Origin: Rhodopirellula sp.
GTDB taxonomy: Bacteria > Planctomycetota > Planctomycetia > Pirellulales > Pirellulaceae
Direction of reading: 5' to 3'
Assembly (NCBI GenBank): GCA_002690925.1
Contig: NZGD01000127.1
Span: 52,801 to 116,800, forward strand
Length of the DNA stretch: 64,000 nucleotides
Under the pieces are notes generated by a model. It saw only the letters and a list, made by a program, of their open reading frames with translations, was not told where the DNA came from and did no database searches. This document shows, one piece after another, positions 1-10,136 of this stretch (positions are counted from its first letter, which is position 1; every line of letters starts with the position of its first letter). The translations under genes were made by a program, and so were the position numbers.

Positions 1-2087
1 AGTACCCACGCGCCTCGTTCAACCGGAGAAGCTTTCTCGCCATCAGATCCCATCGCCAAAATCGCCGCCATGCCCAGTAAGCCGCCGCGGGGTGAACTTG
101 GTGGCACCATGACAGGCCGGAACTCACTTCCGCGCACGCCCGGGAAGCCGTAATAGTCTGCGAGTATTTCATTGATCACAATGTGGTCTGATCGGAGTAG
201 CTTTCCCAGACTCCCATCGTTGCGGAGCAAATGGTTGAAAGCCTGAAATACTTCCTCTCGCGCGGCCATCTTCATGCTTTCGTCAAACTGAGGATAAAGC
301 AGGAAGTTGAATTGGAAAAACTCGAGACGCTCCATTTGCAGCCACTGATGCGTGAAGCTCCTCACAAATTCCATGGATCGGGGATCGGCGAGTAGACGTT
401 CGGTTTCTTCCTTGAGGATGGTTGGGTTTGTCAATCCTCCTTTCCTAGCAAGGTCTTGAAGTCGCTGATCAGGTGGACCGCTCCACAGCAGGTAAGATAG
501 ACGGACTGCCAGTTCTTGGTCAGTAAGAGAACGGCGATTTGGAGATTCGTTTGGTTCCTGTAGGTAGAGAAAACTTGGTGAGGCTAATATCACAGCCATA
601 GGTGTGACCAAGGCGCGTTTGAAGTTGAGTCCACTCTTCTTTTCTTCTTCGAATAGCTGTTCGAGTCGGTCAAGATAGTTCTCTGAAGGTTGTTTGGACC
701 GAAACGCCCGTTCAGCAAATTGTTTTAGTATGGCTCGTGCATTCGTTGATTCTTTGTGGTCTTTATCCGCTGGAAACAGGCGGTCAAAGTGTTGTTTGGT
801 CTGGTCACGGTTGATCGGGCCGACGATCTCTACCCAGTCAACCCAGATCGCAGGTGGGGGCAGATCTTTGCCTTGTTTGCGAGCGGCGTTGAAGGTGGCA
901 CGGGCTGCGTTCCGTGAATTTGGCTGGCGTTCTCGTAACCCAAGTTTTCGCTCATTGGCATGATGGAATGTAAGAGGGAATTCAATGATCTCAGGCGTTT
1001 CGTAAGTACCAGTAATTTTGTGGTGGCCCCGAACCACAAGTTCCCCGGTCTGTGCGTTGGGTGCTACGCTGCCGTACTCGATGTAGGAGCGTTGCGGTGA
1101 CACGTTGGGTAGGCGACCGGCTCGTATTCGCACAAGGTATTCACCAGCAGGAGCGGTGGGCGGTAGCGAGGTATAATGAACCATCGCACCCGACTGTGAA
1201 ACCGTGAAGGCGATTCCAGAGCTCGTGGGTGGAAAATTGAGATAGGCATCGTAGGCAGGAAAACTCTTTTTGTACTGCCCCTCCTCAAATTGCACACGGC
1301 TCGCATCGATGTAGCCAAAATCGGTCGGAGGGCGTCCATCAGATTTACGCCATGCTTCAGCGAGATTGTGACGCTTGAGTAGTTGGTCACGCCTTTTCTT
1401 GATGCTTCGATTGGTATCCGTCTCGCATTCGTGATGTAAGTCGATTTGCTTTCTGTTCGTGTGACTTGCAATCAATGTTGAAAGAGCTTGGCGTCCCAAA
1501 GCAAGGTATTTCTCAATCTGGTCGCTGGAAATGTAGAGCGATGCACCTGAGGTGTCGAAGCTTCCGGGATCGGCATCGCTGGGTAATTCATTGAGTTCAA
1601 TATCGATGCCCAGTAAGGTGCGGATGGTATTGGCATATTCGCGTCGGTTCAGTCGTCGCATGGTAATGACGCCGCCACTGTCGCTTAGGGTCTGACGAGC
1701 AATCACCAGCTTCCCTGATAAAGCTTCCAGGAAATCTGCTTTCGATTGAGCTTGAGGTTGTTTTGATTCCTTTGGCGGCATCTCACCGGAATTAATCGCA
1801 TCAAGCACTTTTTGCCAGCGTTCTGCAGACTCAATGCTGCCTAGGTCGAATGAAATGTTTTCGAGATCAAGTTGGCCTTCCTGGCTGGCAGAGTCGTGGC
1901 AGTCAAAACAATAAGCCCGAAGGAATTCACCCTTGCTCTGTTCCAGTGAAACACTTTTGATATCGATCTTTGCGGTCGGATTGCGCGTTTCATCTTGTGC
2001 GTTGGCCGTGTCCGTTGTCGACGCAACCATTATCATCAGGCAGCAAAGAGCATTTGCCAGTGCAAGGATGTTCAAGACTCGTTGCAT
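1..2087 (-). CDS. Planctomycete cytochrome-type DUF1587/1595/1592/1588 protein, 3' end outside window
   Basis: I translated this reading frame by hand from the reverse strand; it runs open from an ATG to the window edge, about 695 codons. A signal peptide (hydrophobic residues 5-22, cleavage near ANA-Q) is followed by a c-type heme motif CFDCH at residues 60-64. Then come a DUF1587-like block (MRRLNRREYANTIRTLLG, about residue 155), a DUF1595-like block (ALVTPMAVILASPSFLY), a DUF1592-like block (LTDQELAVRLSYLLWSGPP) and the start of DUF1588 (GGLLGMAAILA, SPVERGAWVL). The usual C-terminal DUF1585 would lie beyond the edge. Such proteins are large, exported and abundant in planctomycetes. Their role is unsettled; the heme site suggests periplasmic electron transfer or oxidation of a carbohydrate-derived substrate. 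The gene is divergent from the hydrolase to its right. Confidence 0.88.
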   Translation of the reverse strand, partial: MQRVLNILALANALCCLMIMVASTTDTANAQDETRNPTAKIDIKSVSLEQSKGEFLRAYCFDCHDSASQEGQLDLENISFDLGSIESAERWQKVLDAINSGEMPPKESKQPQAQSKADFLEALSGKLVIARQTLSDSGGVITMRRLNRREYANTIRTLLGIDIELNELPSDADPGSFDTSGASLYISSDQIEKYLALGRQALSTLIASHTNRKQIDLHHECETDTNRSIKKRRDQLLKRHNLAEAWRKSDGRPPTDFGYIDASRVQFEEGQYKKSFPAYDAYLNFPPTSSGIAFTVSQSGAMVHYTSLPPTAPAGEYLVRIRAGRLPNVSPQRSYIEYGSVAPNAQTGELVVRGHHKITGTYETPEIIEFPLTFHHANERKLGLRERQPNSRNAARATFNAARKQGKDLPPPAIWVDWVEIVGPINRDQTKQHFDRLFPADKDHKESTNARAILKQFAERAFRSKQPSENYLDRLEQLFEEEKKSGLNFKRALVTPMAVILASPSFLYLQEPNESPNRRSLTDQELAVRLSYLLWSGPPDQRLQDLARKGGLTNPTILKEETERLLADPRSMEFVRSFTHQWLQMERLEFFQFNFLLYPQFDESMKMAAREEVFQAFNHLLRNDGSLGKLLRSDHIVINEILADYYGFPGVRGSEFRPVMVPPSSPRGGLLGMAAILAMGSDGEKASPVERGAWV

Positions 2088-2505
2088 GATTCTGTGGGAA
2101 GGCAGTACGTAAAGAGGGCTTCGGCGGGCTTTATTGTTTTGGAACTGGCGTGAAAGTCGATAAACCTTAATGGCGGTTCGTTCACGAAATCACTCTCAAC
2201 AGTTTAACGACTACGGAATACAACGGCTATGCAATCATCTGATGATTGGTGATTCCTTTAGGAACGCAAGATCGAGGTGATTGAAAGCGGGAGCGCACCT
2301 TCGGTTTCTGCCGGGATGGAGTGTTGGCCTGCGCTGCGCCGAATATCTCCATTGTGTCGAGTGTTGCAGATGATCGGAATGGTCGGAGAGAACTGTGGGA
2401 AATGAGAGCACAAGCCCTGTGTGGTGTGATGGCATGCACTGTGAGACATTACAGTGATGCTGGAAACCTGAGATACTGAAGAAAAACTCTTTTCAAGGAG
2501 CAAAT
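2088..2505. other. Divergent intergenic region
   Basis: This gap separates two divergently transcribed genes and should hold both promoters. I see no convincing reading frame or RNA gene. The only clear signal is a good ribosome binding site, AAGGAG, at 2495-2500 just before the GTG start of the hydrolase. Confidence 0.5.
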
Positions 2506-3837
2506 GTGATCCGAAATTATTTTCGTGCATGGGTGCTGGTCGCGTTCCACATCGTTTACTCCTGCGTTCACTGTGCATCGGTATCTGCAGATGAGTCAAC
2601 GGATACTGTGGTAGTGGTGGACATCGATTCGATAACAGGGACGCCGCTTGAACGTTGGGACATGAAACGTTTGGTGGTTCCCCCTGGTTTTCGATGGTTA
2701 GATTCAGCATCAGTTATTCGCTCGCTACTTTATGAGGGAGAGGATTATCAGGGGCAGTCAACGGAGATATTTGCGTACTATGCGTCGCCTGCGACGCTTG
2801 CGGGGAAGAAGCGTGAAAGCGGCAAGTTTCCAGGAATTGTGTTGTTGCATGGTGGAGGGGGGACAGCGTTCTCGGAATGGGTGGAGATGTGGGCGCGGCG
2901 CGGCTACGCAGCGATCGCAATGGATTTGGGTGGTAAGCGACCAGCTTCGCCAACGTTCGACGCGGTCACTGGTGAGGTGGTGCAGCGGTTTGACCACATC
3001 AGTGAGAAACGTGAACGCGTGGCAAAGCCCGGGCCTTTGGACGATCACAAGGCAAAGTTTCAGAACATCAATGATGATCCGACTGATGACTGGCAGTTTC
3101 ATGCTGTGTCAGCTGCTGTGCGCGCTCACTCGCTGTTGCGGAGCTTTCCTGAGGTTGATCCTGAACGTACAGCTGTTACGGGGATTAGCTGGGGAGGCTA
3201 CCTGACTTGTTTGACGGCAAGTGTTGATTCCCGTTTCAAAGCCGCTGTACCCGTGTACGGATGTGGTTTTCTTTATGACGGTGAATCTGTTCAAAGGCCC
3301 ATGATTGATCGTTTGGGGCCAGAGCAGAGACCTGAGTGGATTCGCTGGCACGATCCTTCCCGCTTTCTCAAGCATTGTCGTGTGCCGATTTTTTTCGTCA
3401 ATGGAACCAACGATAGGCATTACCCATTAAAAAGCTATGCACGGACTTACAAGCTCGTTCCCGGGTCCGTCACGCTCAGGATCAAGGCGGGAATGAGACA
3501 CAGTCACGTTCATGGTTGGGCGCCGATCGAGATTGGGTGTTTTGTTGATCATCACCTGTTAAAAAAGTATGCCATGATCGAGCTGGCACAACCTGAACTT
3601 GAGGGCGATGTCGTGTCGTCCAAGTTTCCTGCCGAGCGAAAGCCCTCGCATGCAGTGTTGCAATACACGAGCGATCAAGGCCCTCAGGTAGACCGCAAGT
3701 GGAAGACTGTCGATGCTGTTTTGGCTACAGGGCTGGTCTCTGCCAAAGTTCCTTCTGATGCAACGGTTTGGTGTTTGGCGGTTACCGGAAAAGATGGAGC
3801 GATGGTGACGACGGAGGTGATGTTTCGACAGCCGTAA
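2506..3837 (+). CDS. Secreted alpha/beta hydrolase (dienelactone hydrolase / S9-like)
   Basis: The 443-residue protein begins at a GTG preceded by AAGGAG five bases upstream; a nearby ATG is in another frame. Residues 1-28 form a signal peptide (cleavage near VSA-D). The alpha/beta-hydrolase fold is shown by the oxyanion strand GIVLLHGGGGT (about residue 110), the nucleophile elbow GISWGG with Ser228, a likely acid Asp303 in NGTNDRHYP, and a likely His332 or His334 in MRHSHVHGW. It resembles the dienelactone-hydrolase / acetyl-xylan-esterase / prolyl-oligopeptidase group. The C-terminal 90 residues look like a small beta-sandwich. The substrate cannot be read from the sequence; an exported esterase acting on polysaccharide substituents is plausible. 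The gene stands alone. Confidence 0.82.
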   Translation: MIRNYFRAWVLVAFHIVYSCVHCASVSADESTDTVVVVDIDSITGTPLERWDMKRLVVPPGFRWLDSASVIRSLLYEGEDYQGQSTEIFAYYASPATLAGKKRESGKFPGIVLLHGGGGTAFSEWVEMWARRGYAAIAMDLGGKRPASPTFDAVTGEVVQRFDHISEKRERVAKPGPLDDHKAKFQNINDDPTDDWQFHAVSAAVRAHSLLRSFPEVDPERTAVTGISWGGYLTCLTASVDSRFKAAVPVYGCGFLYDGESVQRPMIDRLGPEQRPEWIRWHDPSRFLKHCRVPIFFVNGTNDRHYPLKSYARTYKLVPGSVTLRIKAGMRHSHVHGWAPIEIGCFVDHHLLKKYAMIELAQPELEGDVVSSKFPAERKPSHAVLQYTSDQGPQVDRKWKTVDAVLATGLVSAKVPSDATVWCLAVTGKDGAMVTTEVMFRQP

Positions 3838-4130
3838 ATGATTCGTTCGGAAGGTAATGTTGATCAGGCAATCAAATTTTCCGTGAACAGGATTCGATTT
3901 TGGATTTTGTTAATTTGAAGGTTGAAATGGGCTTCTGCGATGGCTGCAAAATCGGATTAATCGTAAGAGATCAAACACGAATCTGCGTAGCTTGAACCCC
4001 ACGTCGTTCAATTCGCTTCATATTTTCACTTCAGATGGCATTCTAGATTGTGGTCGAACGCAATCTTGGATCAGTTGCTTTGTGATTCAGATTGCATTGT
4101 TTGCTCTCCTGTAAATTGTATTTTGCGAAC

Positions 4131-5138
4131 ATGAAACGTGCTTTGGTAACAGGTGCCACTGGCTTTATTGGACACCATTTGGTTCAGCGACTCATCGCAC
4201 AGGGGGCAGACGTTAAATGCCTGGTGCGATCACTCACTCGGTCTGCCGATTTGTCGCAGTTTGATGTCACGCTTGTCCAAGGTGACTTGGCGGACGGCCC
4301 TTCGTTGGCCGAGGCTGTCAAAGATGTTGATGTGGTTTACCATTTGGCGGGGCTGACCAAGAGCGTCAGCGACTTGGACTTGATGCAGGTGAACGGCGAT
4401 GGAGCGAGGAATCTTGCCATCGCCTGTGCCCAACGGACGTGCCCGCCCACACTGGTGGTTGTGTCTTCCTTGGCAGCAGCAGGCCCCACCTTGGGGTCGG
4501 ACCTGCGAGTAGAAACGGACGCGATCCACCCGGTTTCAAAGTACGGACGCAGCAAACGTGCCGGAGAACTGGCTGTGATTGAGTTTGCTGATCAAGTGCC
4601 TACGACGATCGTACGTCCGCCCATCGTATTTGGAGAGTATGACCGTGATGTGCTTCATTGGTTCAAGATGCTTCAGCAACTAGGGATTCACCTAACCCCA
4701 GGATTGCGGAACTACTATTACTCCGTGATTCATGCTGATGATCTCGTCTCAGCATTGATTCTCGTGGCCGAAAATGGTAGCCGTGTTACCGGAGCGGCTG
4801 AGGATGATGCAGGAATTTATTATGCAGCGTGTGATGAAGTGATGACGTATTCCGATCTCGGACGTTTGATCGGCGATTGTGTCGGGCGTACACGGCCGCG
4901 AGTTATACGGGCGCCTATGTTTATGATTTGGGGATTGGCTCTTGGTTGCGATCTGTGGGGGCGGATTCGCAGGCATCCCATGATTCTCAATCTGGATAAA
5001 GCTCGCGAGGCAGCCGCCGGTGGGTGGGCGTGTTCTGCTGCCAAGTTGCGACGGGATACAGGGTTTGTGCCAGCCATGAGCCTTGAGGAACGTCTTCGTC
5101 AAACGGCTGATTGGTATCTCCGCGAAAACTGGCTTTAA
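4131..5138 (+). CDS. NAD(P)-dependent epimerase/dehydratase (extended SDR)
   Basis: The frame is open 13 codons further upstream, but the ATG giving MKRALVTGATGFIG is the natural start because the Rossmann strand begins at residue 2. The product has 335 residues, normal for extended short-chain dehydrogenases. Visible motifs are TGATGFIG (NAD(P)-binding glycines), DVVYHLAGLT (about residue 65), VVSSLAAAGP (strand carrying the catalytic Ser) and YGRSK (catalytic Tyr and Lys, about residue 140). Members act on nucleotide sugars, dihydroflavonols or sterol-like substrates; the substrate is not predictable here. The protein is cytoplasmic and no operon partner is evident. The bases before the start show no strong ribosome binding site. 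Confidence 0.88.
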   Translation: MKRALVTGATGFIGHHLVQRLIAQGADVKCLVRSLTRSADLSQFDVTLVQGDLADGPSLAEAVKDVDVVYHLAGLTKSVSDLDLMQVNGDGARNLAIACAQRTCPPTLVVVSSLAAAGPTLGSDLRVETDAIHPVSKYGRSKRAGELAVIEFADQVPTTIVRPPIVFGEYDRDVLHWFKMLQQLGIHLTPGLRNYYYSVIHADDLVSALILVAENGSRVTGAAEDDAGIYYAACDEVMTYSDLGRLIGDCVGRTRPRVIRAPMFMIWGLALGCDLWGRIRRHPMILNLDKAREAAAGGWACSAAKLRRDTGFVPAMSLEERLRQTADWYLRENWL

Positions 5139-5822
5139 GGATCGCAGGTGGCCGCTGCTGCTGATAAACATAGGAAAACCTGCATGCGGATTTTGTGCGA
5201 CTGGTCGACAACTGGTAAACAGAACTCGTTTCATGCACTGTAAGCGTGATCTGCATGAAACTGTAATCATGGGGTTGAGTGAATTCGGTTTTCTACGGTT
5301 GTTGGCGCACCTGCTTATCCTATGGAGAGAGGACCATTCATTCTTGATCAATCTGGGTTGGAAGTCTGAGCGTCAAGCATGATGCACGATTTTGTCTGCT
5401 GGATGTCCAGTGAGTTTGCGCAGGGCTTAGGAAGATGTTGTGTGTTCAGGAGCGTGGTGCTGCCAGAAATGCGGAGAAAATCGCTGTGCTCCAACCACGG
5501 TTGATTGTCGTTGTGTGCATTGAAAAAAGTCAATTCTGCAACGAGTCAATCCGTGGTTTAGGTATTGATTGTGTGCCACACGGATGCGTTTGAACTTGGC
5601 AAGAAACCATCTCGGAAAACGAGGCGGGTTGGTGTTTTGCACCGTTTGCAAGCTCTGATCACTTTTGCTGAACCAGTGGAGTTACCTGTCTTCGAAAAAT
5701 TTGATGTTGTCTTTAAGTAACGATTGGTCATGTGATCTGGCCTGATGTGGAAGATCGCAAGCGATTATTCCTTTGCAAAATGTTGAAATTCACAGATGAA
5801 TCGATTTGCATTACATGCCTGA
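5139..5822. other. Gene-poor stretch, possibly decayed DNA
   Basis: Only short frames without protein-like composition occur here. The stretch leads into a gene carrying several disabling mutations, so it may be eroded coding DNA, but I recognise no family in it. Confidence 0.4.
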
Positions 5823-7183
5823 TTGTTGTCGTTTACCTTAAGTATCTGTTGGGATGCTGGTTCTTCGTCAGCGCAGGAGCTTGCACTGAATTTCTGGGAT
5901 GATCGGGATGCTAAAGCTTCGCTTGTGAAATTCCTTGAATCGGTGACTGGTCCCCAAAATGATCAGTTTGTTGCCGAAACGGATCGGATTGCCGTTTTTG
6001 ATAGCGATGGAACATTGCGGTCTGAGAATCCGTTGCCTTTTCAACTGTGTTTGCAGTGGATGAATTGAAGCGACTTGCCCCTCAGCATCCTGAGCGGAGC
6101 GACAATGCATTTTTGGCAGCGGTATTGGATGGTGGTATAAATGTGAGCAAAGCAGATTGAAAGGCTGGCCTGATTGCGATATTGAACGCGGCACACGCAG
6201 GGATGAACGCCACTGTATACAGGCCATGCGTTGCCGATTGGTTGAAGCAGGTAACGCATGCCCGCTTTGAGAGGCGGTGCGCGGACCTTACTTCTCAGAG
6301 CATGCTGGACGTGCTGGATTATTTGCGTGCCAATGGTTTCAAGATCTGCATCGTCTCTGGCGGTGGGGCCAATTTGATGAGAGTGTCGGCTGAAGTAGTC
6401 GAGGGTTTCCGCCAGAACAAAGTTTTGGTTCTCAGCGGTGGGCATCAGCAGGGGGTGCATTTCAGGTCAACAACGGCGTTTGCGAAATCGTAAAAACGGT
6501 ACAGCTCGATTTCGTTGATCGCAAAGCAAAGAAAGCCCGCTGGGATCTGTCGGCAAATTGGGAAACGTCCTGGTTTCGCGTTCGGAATTTTTGATAGTGA
6601 TAAGCAAATGTTGGATGGGACCACGCTAGGTCTTACGCGTGGTTTTGGCTTGATTGTGCACCATGCCGACGGTGAACGGGAATATGCTTATGAGCGGTAT
6701 CCAAACTACGGTGCGGAATTGGATGTTGCATTAGATGAGGCCAAGGGCTGGAACTGGGTGATTGTCGATATGGCAGAGGATTGGAAAGCCGTTTTTACAA
6801 ATTCGAAGGACAAGGATGCAAGGATGTTTGATGCCATTGTCGGACCAACGTGGACGCTCATGTCTATCGATGGCCTGAGTGTGGTTGATCAATCAAACGC
6901 TAACATGATCTTTGGAGTTGGAGGGAAGGTGGCAGGCAACACTGGGGTCAATCGCTTTAGTGGAACAGTTGAGGTCTGCGGTAACCGAATTGCATTGGGT
7001 CCTTTGGCGACGACTCGCCGGGCGGGACCTCCAGCCTTGATGGCTCAGGAGTCCAGTTTTCTCAAAGCGATGTCAGATGTGGTTGCTATGAAATTTGCGA
7101 TTGATGGGACTTTGGACTTGGTCAATGCTAACGATAAGACAATCCTAGGATTTGCCGCTAATCGTGGTGGAGCTAACAAGTAG
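5823..7183 (+). pseudogene. Broken HAD-family phosphatase fused to a META (HslJ-like) domain
   Basis: Three frames together spell one haloacid-dehalogenase-type phosphatase. HAD motif I is IAVFDSDGT near 5995, motif II is ICIVSGGG near 6350, and GIFDSDKQML near 6590 replaces the usual GNSDGDFEML. The order is broken at four places: a frameshift near 6050 (the homologous text continues as AVDELKRLAPQHPE in the next frame), an in-frame TGA at 6158, a frameshift near 6455 (continuing as FQVNNGVCEIVKTVQLDFVD), and another near 6533 inside the DRKAKKPAG region. After the HAD part the same frame runs into about 115 residues resembling a META/HslJ domain (GPTWTLMSIDG, NRFSGTVEV, LGPLATTRRAGPPALM). 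The N-terminus has a signal-peptide-like stretch. With four lesions this is a pseudogene rather than one sequencing error. Confidence 0.85.
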
Positions 7184-7442
7184 GTCTCGACGACTTGCGG
7201 GCCATGCCCAGTACGCAGATGTGTCCTGATTTTATCAGTACAGGAGTCCATGAGAATTTGTTGAAAACGTTCAAAGACTTTCCACAATGGCGAGTGGTTG
7301 CGACTTTCAAGCTCGGCTGTGTGCTGCAGAGGTTTAAAACACGAACTGGTTCAAAGTGAGGCAGAACCAGCATGATTCAACCCGCAAATTGCCACGTGGT
7401 CGTGGTTTCAGAAAGACGGGACGAGGTCCATCCCTGCCCAGC

Positions 7443-7474
7443 GTATTCGTGTGGAACAGTATTCGTGTGGAACA
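7443..7474. repeat. 16-bp perfect tandem duplication
   Basis: The unit gtattcgtgtggaaca occurs twice back to back without a mismatch in non-coding DNA. Confidence 0.95.
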
Positions 7475-7614
7475 AGCGTTGTGTTTCTCGAGGGGTGGGG
7501 GGGCGTCCTCTCGGTTGCCCCATCCTGAGTTCAGGTGTTGATGGTTGCGTCTGGTGCGATGGTTGCGTTCTTTGCGGGGTGTGTGAAGCGTAGTGACTTC
7601 GACAGCACGAGTTT

Positions 7615-7642
7615 TTACAGTCTTGGCGATTTACAGTCTTGG
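7615..7642. repeat. 16-bp period partial tandem duplication
   Basis: The 12-mer ttacagtcttgg recurs exactly 16 bases later, with cgat between the copies. It lies in non-coding DNA. Confidence 0.9.
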
Positions 7643-8175
7643 AGAGAGGTGTGGTAGGGCAACTGTTCGCCCGTTTGTTTGGGCATGGCGTTTGAATCGA
7701 ACGAGGATGCGAGTTTGGCAGGGAAACTCCGGGGGTTGGTAGCCGTGGGCTGACTGATTTTAGGTATTTCAGCAGGAATACGTGATTTCAATGCGGCAGT
7801 GCTTGGGGGCATCGCGTGGTCAGAATGACTTCATTTGTAACGGGAGCATGCTCTTTTACCCCTGTTTCATGCGGTCGGCTGGGGTGAGCTAAGGATCCCA
7901 AGCCGGTCTGTGGCGCTTCAAGAATGCTGCGGTGTCGCATTCAGGGGTGGTACCGGTCAGGTAATTTTAAGCACCTGAATTTCGATAAACGACGCTCAAA
8001 TGCTGAAAAGAGGCTGATACATGCGACCCAACTTGTGACTATAATCTTTTACCCGCCGGAAGTACCGGTTCGGACTCATGTAACTCGCTGGTGTTCAGGT
8101 GGCCTCAGGTTTTGTGCCTGTGGGTTGACTGCGACTCAGGCGAAATCAACCTCACAAGTGATCCACATCGACACA

Positions 8176-9714
8176 ATGAAAAGCGCCGTTTGCCTTCCCC
8201 TGTTGTTGACGTTTTTGCTCACGCCCACACTCGCTACCGCGCAGTTCGCGGGTATGAGAGCACGGGTGCCTGCTGACGCTAACACGCTTGTTTTGATCAA
8301 CGCCAAAAAAATGTTCGGGTCTCGCATTGCGGACCGTCAGGGCTGGCAAGCCAAACGGCAGGCCGCTTACGATTCCGGCATTTCTTCCCTGCCACCGGGA
8401 GCAACGGAGGTATTGCTCGCAGGTCGGCATGACCTCCACTTTGGGCATGAAGCTCTGTGGGAACTCGGCATGATGAAGTTTGGGGAGGACAAAGACGTCC
8501 TTGGTGTGGCAAAGCACTATGGCGGGACAATTGATGAAATCAGCGGGCACTCAGCAGTGCGACTTCCTGACGATCACTTTGTTCTCCAAATGGGGCCAGC
8601 TTTCATGGCCTCGTACACTCCTGCGAATCGTCAGGATGTGTCTCGTTGGTTGCGTCAGACAAACATCTCAACGCCTGGTGGCCATCTTGCTCCTTATCTT
8701 CAGGAGGCGTTCACCTACGCCACGAAGGTCGGAACCCCGATTATCATGGCGATGGATTTGGGGGGACTCGTCTCGATCAATGAAATCGAAGAACGAATTG
8801 TAAAGCTCAACGCGCTCAAGAATGTGAAATTGCCAGGCAAGCAACTTGTGAGCCTGCTACAGGGAATTCAAGGAATCACGTTGGGAATTTCGATTGATGA
8901 TTCCGAACTTGGTGCCGTTCGCGTGGACTTCGCGGACTCCGCTGAAATTCTTGCAACGGTGGGCAAGCCCCTACTGATTGAGATTCTCGAAAATCAGGGT
9001 GCGATGATTGAGGATTTTCGTGAGTGGGAACCTTCCGTAAGCGGTAATACCTTCATGTTGCGCGGAAATCTGAGCGAAGGAGGCACTCGCAAGCTAATGA
9101 GCGTGATGGAATTACCAGCGTCGATGACCCATGCTGTGCAGCAGGCAAACTCTCCCGGAACGAATAACAAAGAGCAGGATGTGTTGCTTGCGACGCAACA
9201 GTATTGGAAGTCGCTGAATTCGTTGATGGACGACCTTCAGAACGATCACAGTTTTCAGTCATTCGGGCAAGGAGCAATCTGGTACGACAAGTACGCACGA
9301 AAGATCGATCGCTTGCCAATTCTGAATGTTGACCCTGAGCTGGTCAATTTTGGAGCGAAGATCGCTGCCACTTTTCGAAATTGTGAAACTCTCATGAAGG
9401 GCGTTGGGATGTCCAGTGCTTTGAGGGTGTCGCAAACGGGAGGCAGCGGAAGTTCCGGTTATTCGAATAGCTCTTATGGTGGCTACCGAGCCAGTATGGG
9501 GTATGGCTCGACACCCTATGGCCCACAGGGAATGGGTTCAGGAGTAAGTGCCATGAATGCCTCGCGTCAGCAACAGGGCAGTGAGATTGCTCAGATTCAC
9601 ATGCAGGAACGTTCAAGGGGAGCTGCAAGTTTGCAGGATATCTGGAATCAAATTGCCTCTGCTACGTCGAAGGAGCGTATAAGACTGGTCAGTAAGTATA
9701 GCGCTGATTTTTAA
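8176..9714 (+). CDS. Secreted protein of unknown function
   Basis: I place the start at the ATG that gives MKSAVCLPLLLTFLLTPTLA, a clear signal peptide with cleavage near ATA-Q; the frame is open further upstream without such a signal. The mature part (about 490 residues) begins with RARVPADANTLVLINAKKM, a pattern seen in planctomycete secreted proteins of unknown role. The fold looks mixed alpha/beta with repeated hydrophobic strands. Residues from about 420 to 465 are a Ser/Gly/Tyr-rich flexible segment. I do not recognise a catalytic motif. An intrinsic terminator follows the stop codon, so the gene is probably monocistronic. Confidence 0.75.
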   Translation: MKSAVCLPLLLTFLLTPTLATAQFAGMRARVPADANTLVLINAKKMFGSRIADRQGWQAKRQAAYDSGISSLPPGATEVLLAGRHDLHFGHEALWELGMMKFGEDKDVLGVAKHYGGTIDEISGHSAVRLPDDHFVLQMGPAFMASYTPANRQDVSRWLRQTNISTPGGHLAPYLQEAFTYATKVGTPIIMAMDLGGLVSINEIEERIVKLNALKNVKLPGKQLVSLLQGIQGITLGISIDDSELGAVRVDFADSAEILATVGKPLLIEILENQGAMIEDFREWEPSVSGNTFMLRGNLSEGGTRKLMSVMELPASMTHAVQQANSPGTNNKEQDVLLATQQYWKSLNSLMDDLQNDHSFQSFGQGAIWYDKYARKIDRLPILNVDPELVNFGAKIAATFRNCETLMKGVGMSSALRVSQTGGSGSSGYSNSSYGGYRASMGYGSTPYGPQGMGSGVSAMNASRQQQGSEIAQIHMQERSRGAASLQDIWNQIASATSKERIRLVSKYSADF

Positions 9715-9752
9715 GCGATCCGAGACATCTTGTGTCTCTGCAAAGACTTATC

Positions 9753-9790
9753 AAAACGTCAGTTGCCTATGTTCGCGACTGGCGTTTTTT
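9753..9790 (+). terminator. Intrinsic terminator after the unknown secreted protein
   Basis: The arms aacgtcagt and actggcgtt (one G-T pair) form a 9-bp stem around a 14-base loop and are followed directly by a run of T. It sits about 40 bases after the stop codon at 9714. Confidence 0.75.
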
Positions 9791-10136
9791 CATGTCTGTA
9801 TGGTAGCTGCGTCGTAGTTCGACCTGTCCGTCCATGGAACGGTGATCATCGGTGGCCCGCTATTGATTGGGCTACTGATTGGGCTATTTTGGGGCCAAAA
9901 TTTAGCCAACTCTGGTCCAACAGGCGTTTGCTCCGATTTGCAGACGCGGGGGAATGTAGGATTTTATGTACCATGCCCATCACAGATTTACAGTAACCAC
10001 TTGTTGAGGATCGTGGTTGTCTTTAGGCTCCTGTCACGTCAGGCATCGAGCAAATGTTTTGATGTCATGAGGGGCGATGCCGCGCGGTGGGCGACGCTCT
10101 GTGAGCACTGTTATTGAAAATTTAAGGCGTAAATTC
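9791..10136. other. Intergenic region before the SnoaL-like gene
   Basis: There is no gene here. It contains a 12-bp tandem duplication (tgattgggcta at 9864-9874 and 9876-9886). The next frame is open from 10077 but its coding part starts at the ATG at 10137, with AAGG upstream. Confidence 0.5.

Larger units (their letters stand above)
7184..8175. other. Long non-coding stretch with short duplications
   Basis: No credible gene is visible in nearly 1 kb. Open frames here are short and compositionally random. Two short tandem duplications are listed separately. The frame of the next gene extends upstream into the last 250 bases, but that part lacks a signal peptide and a ribosome binding site and is judged non-coding. 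Confidence 0.5.

Noticed and set aside
1064..1471. Minus-strand frame of 135 codons
   Set aside because: It lies inside the DUF1592-family gene in another frame.
7443..7474. Tandem repeats considered as CRISPR or phage attachment sites
   Set aside because: Units are adjacent with no spacers, differ between sites, and no cas, integrase or tRNA gene is present.
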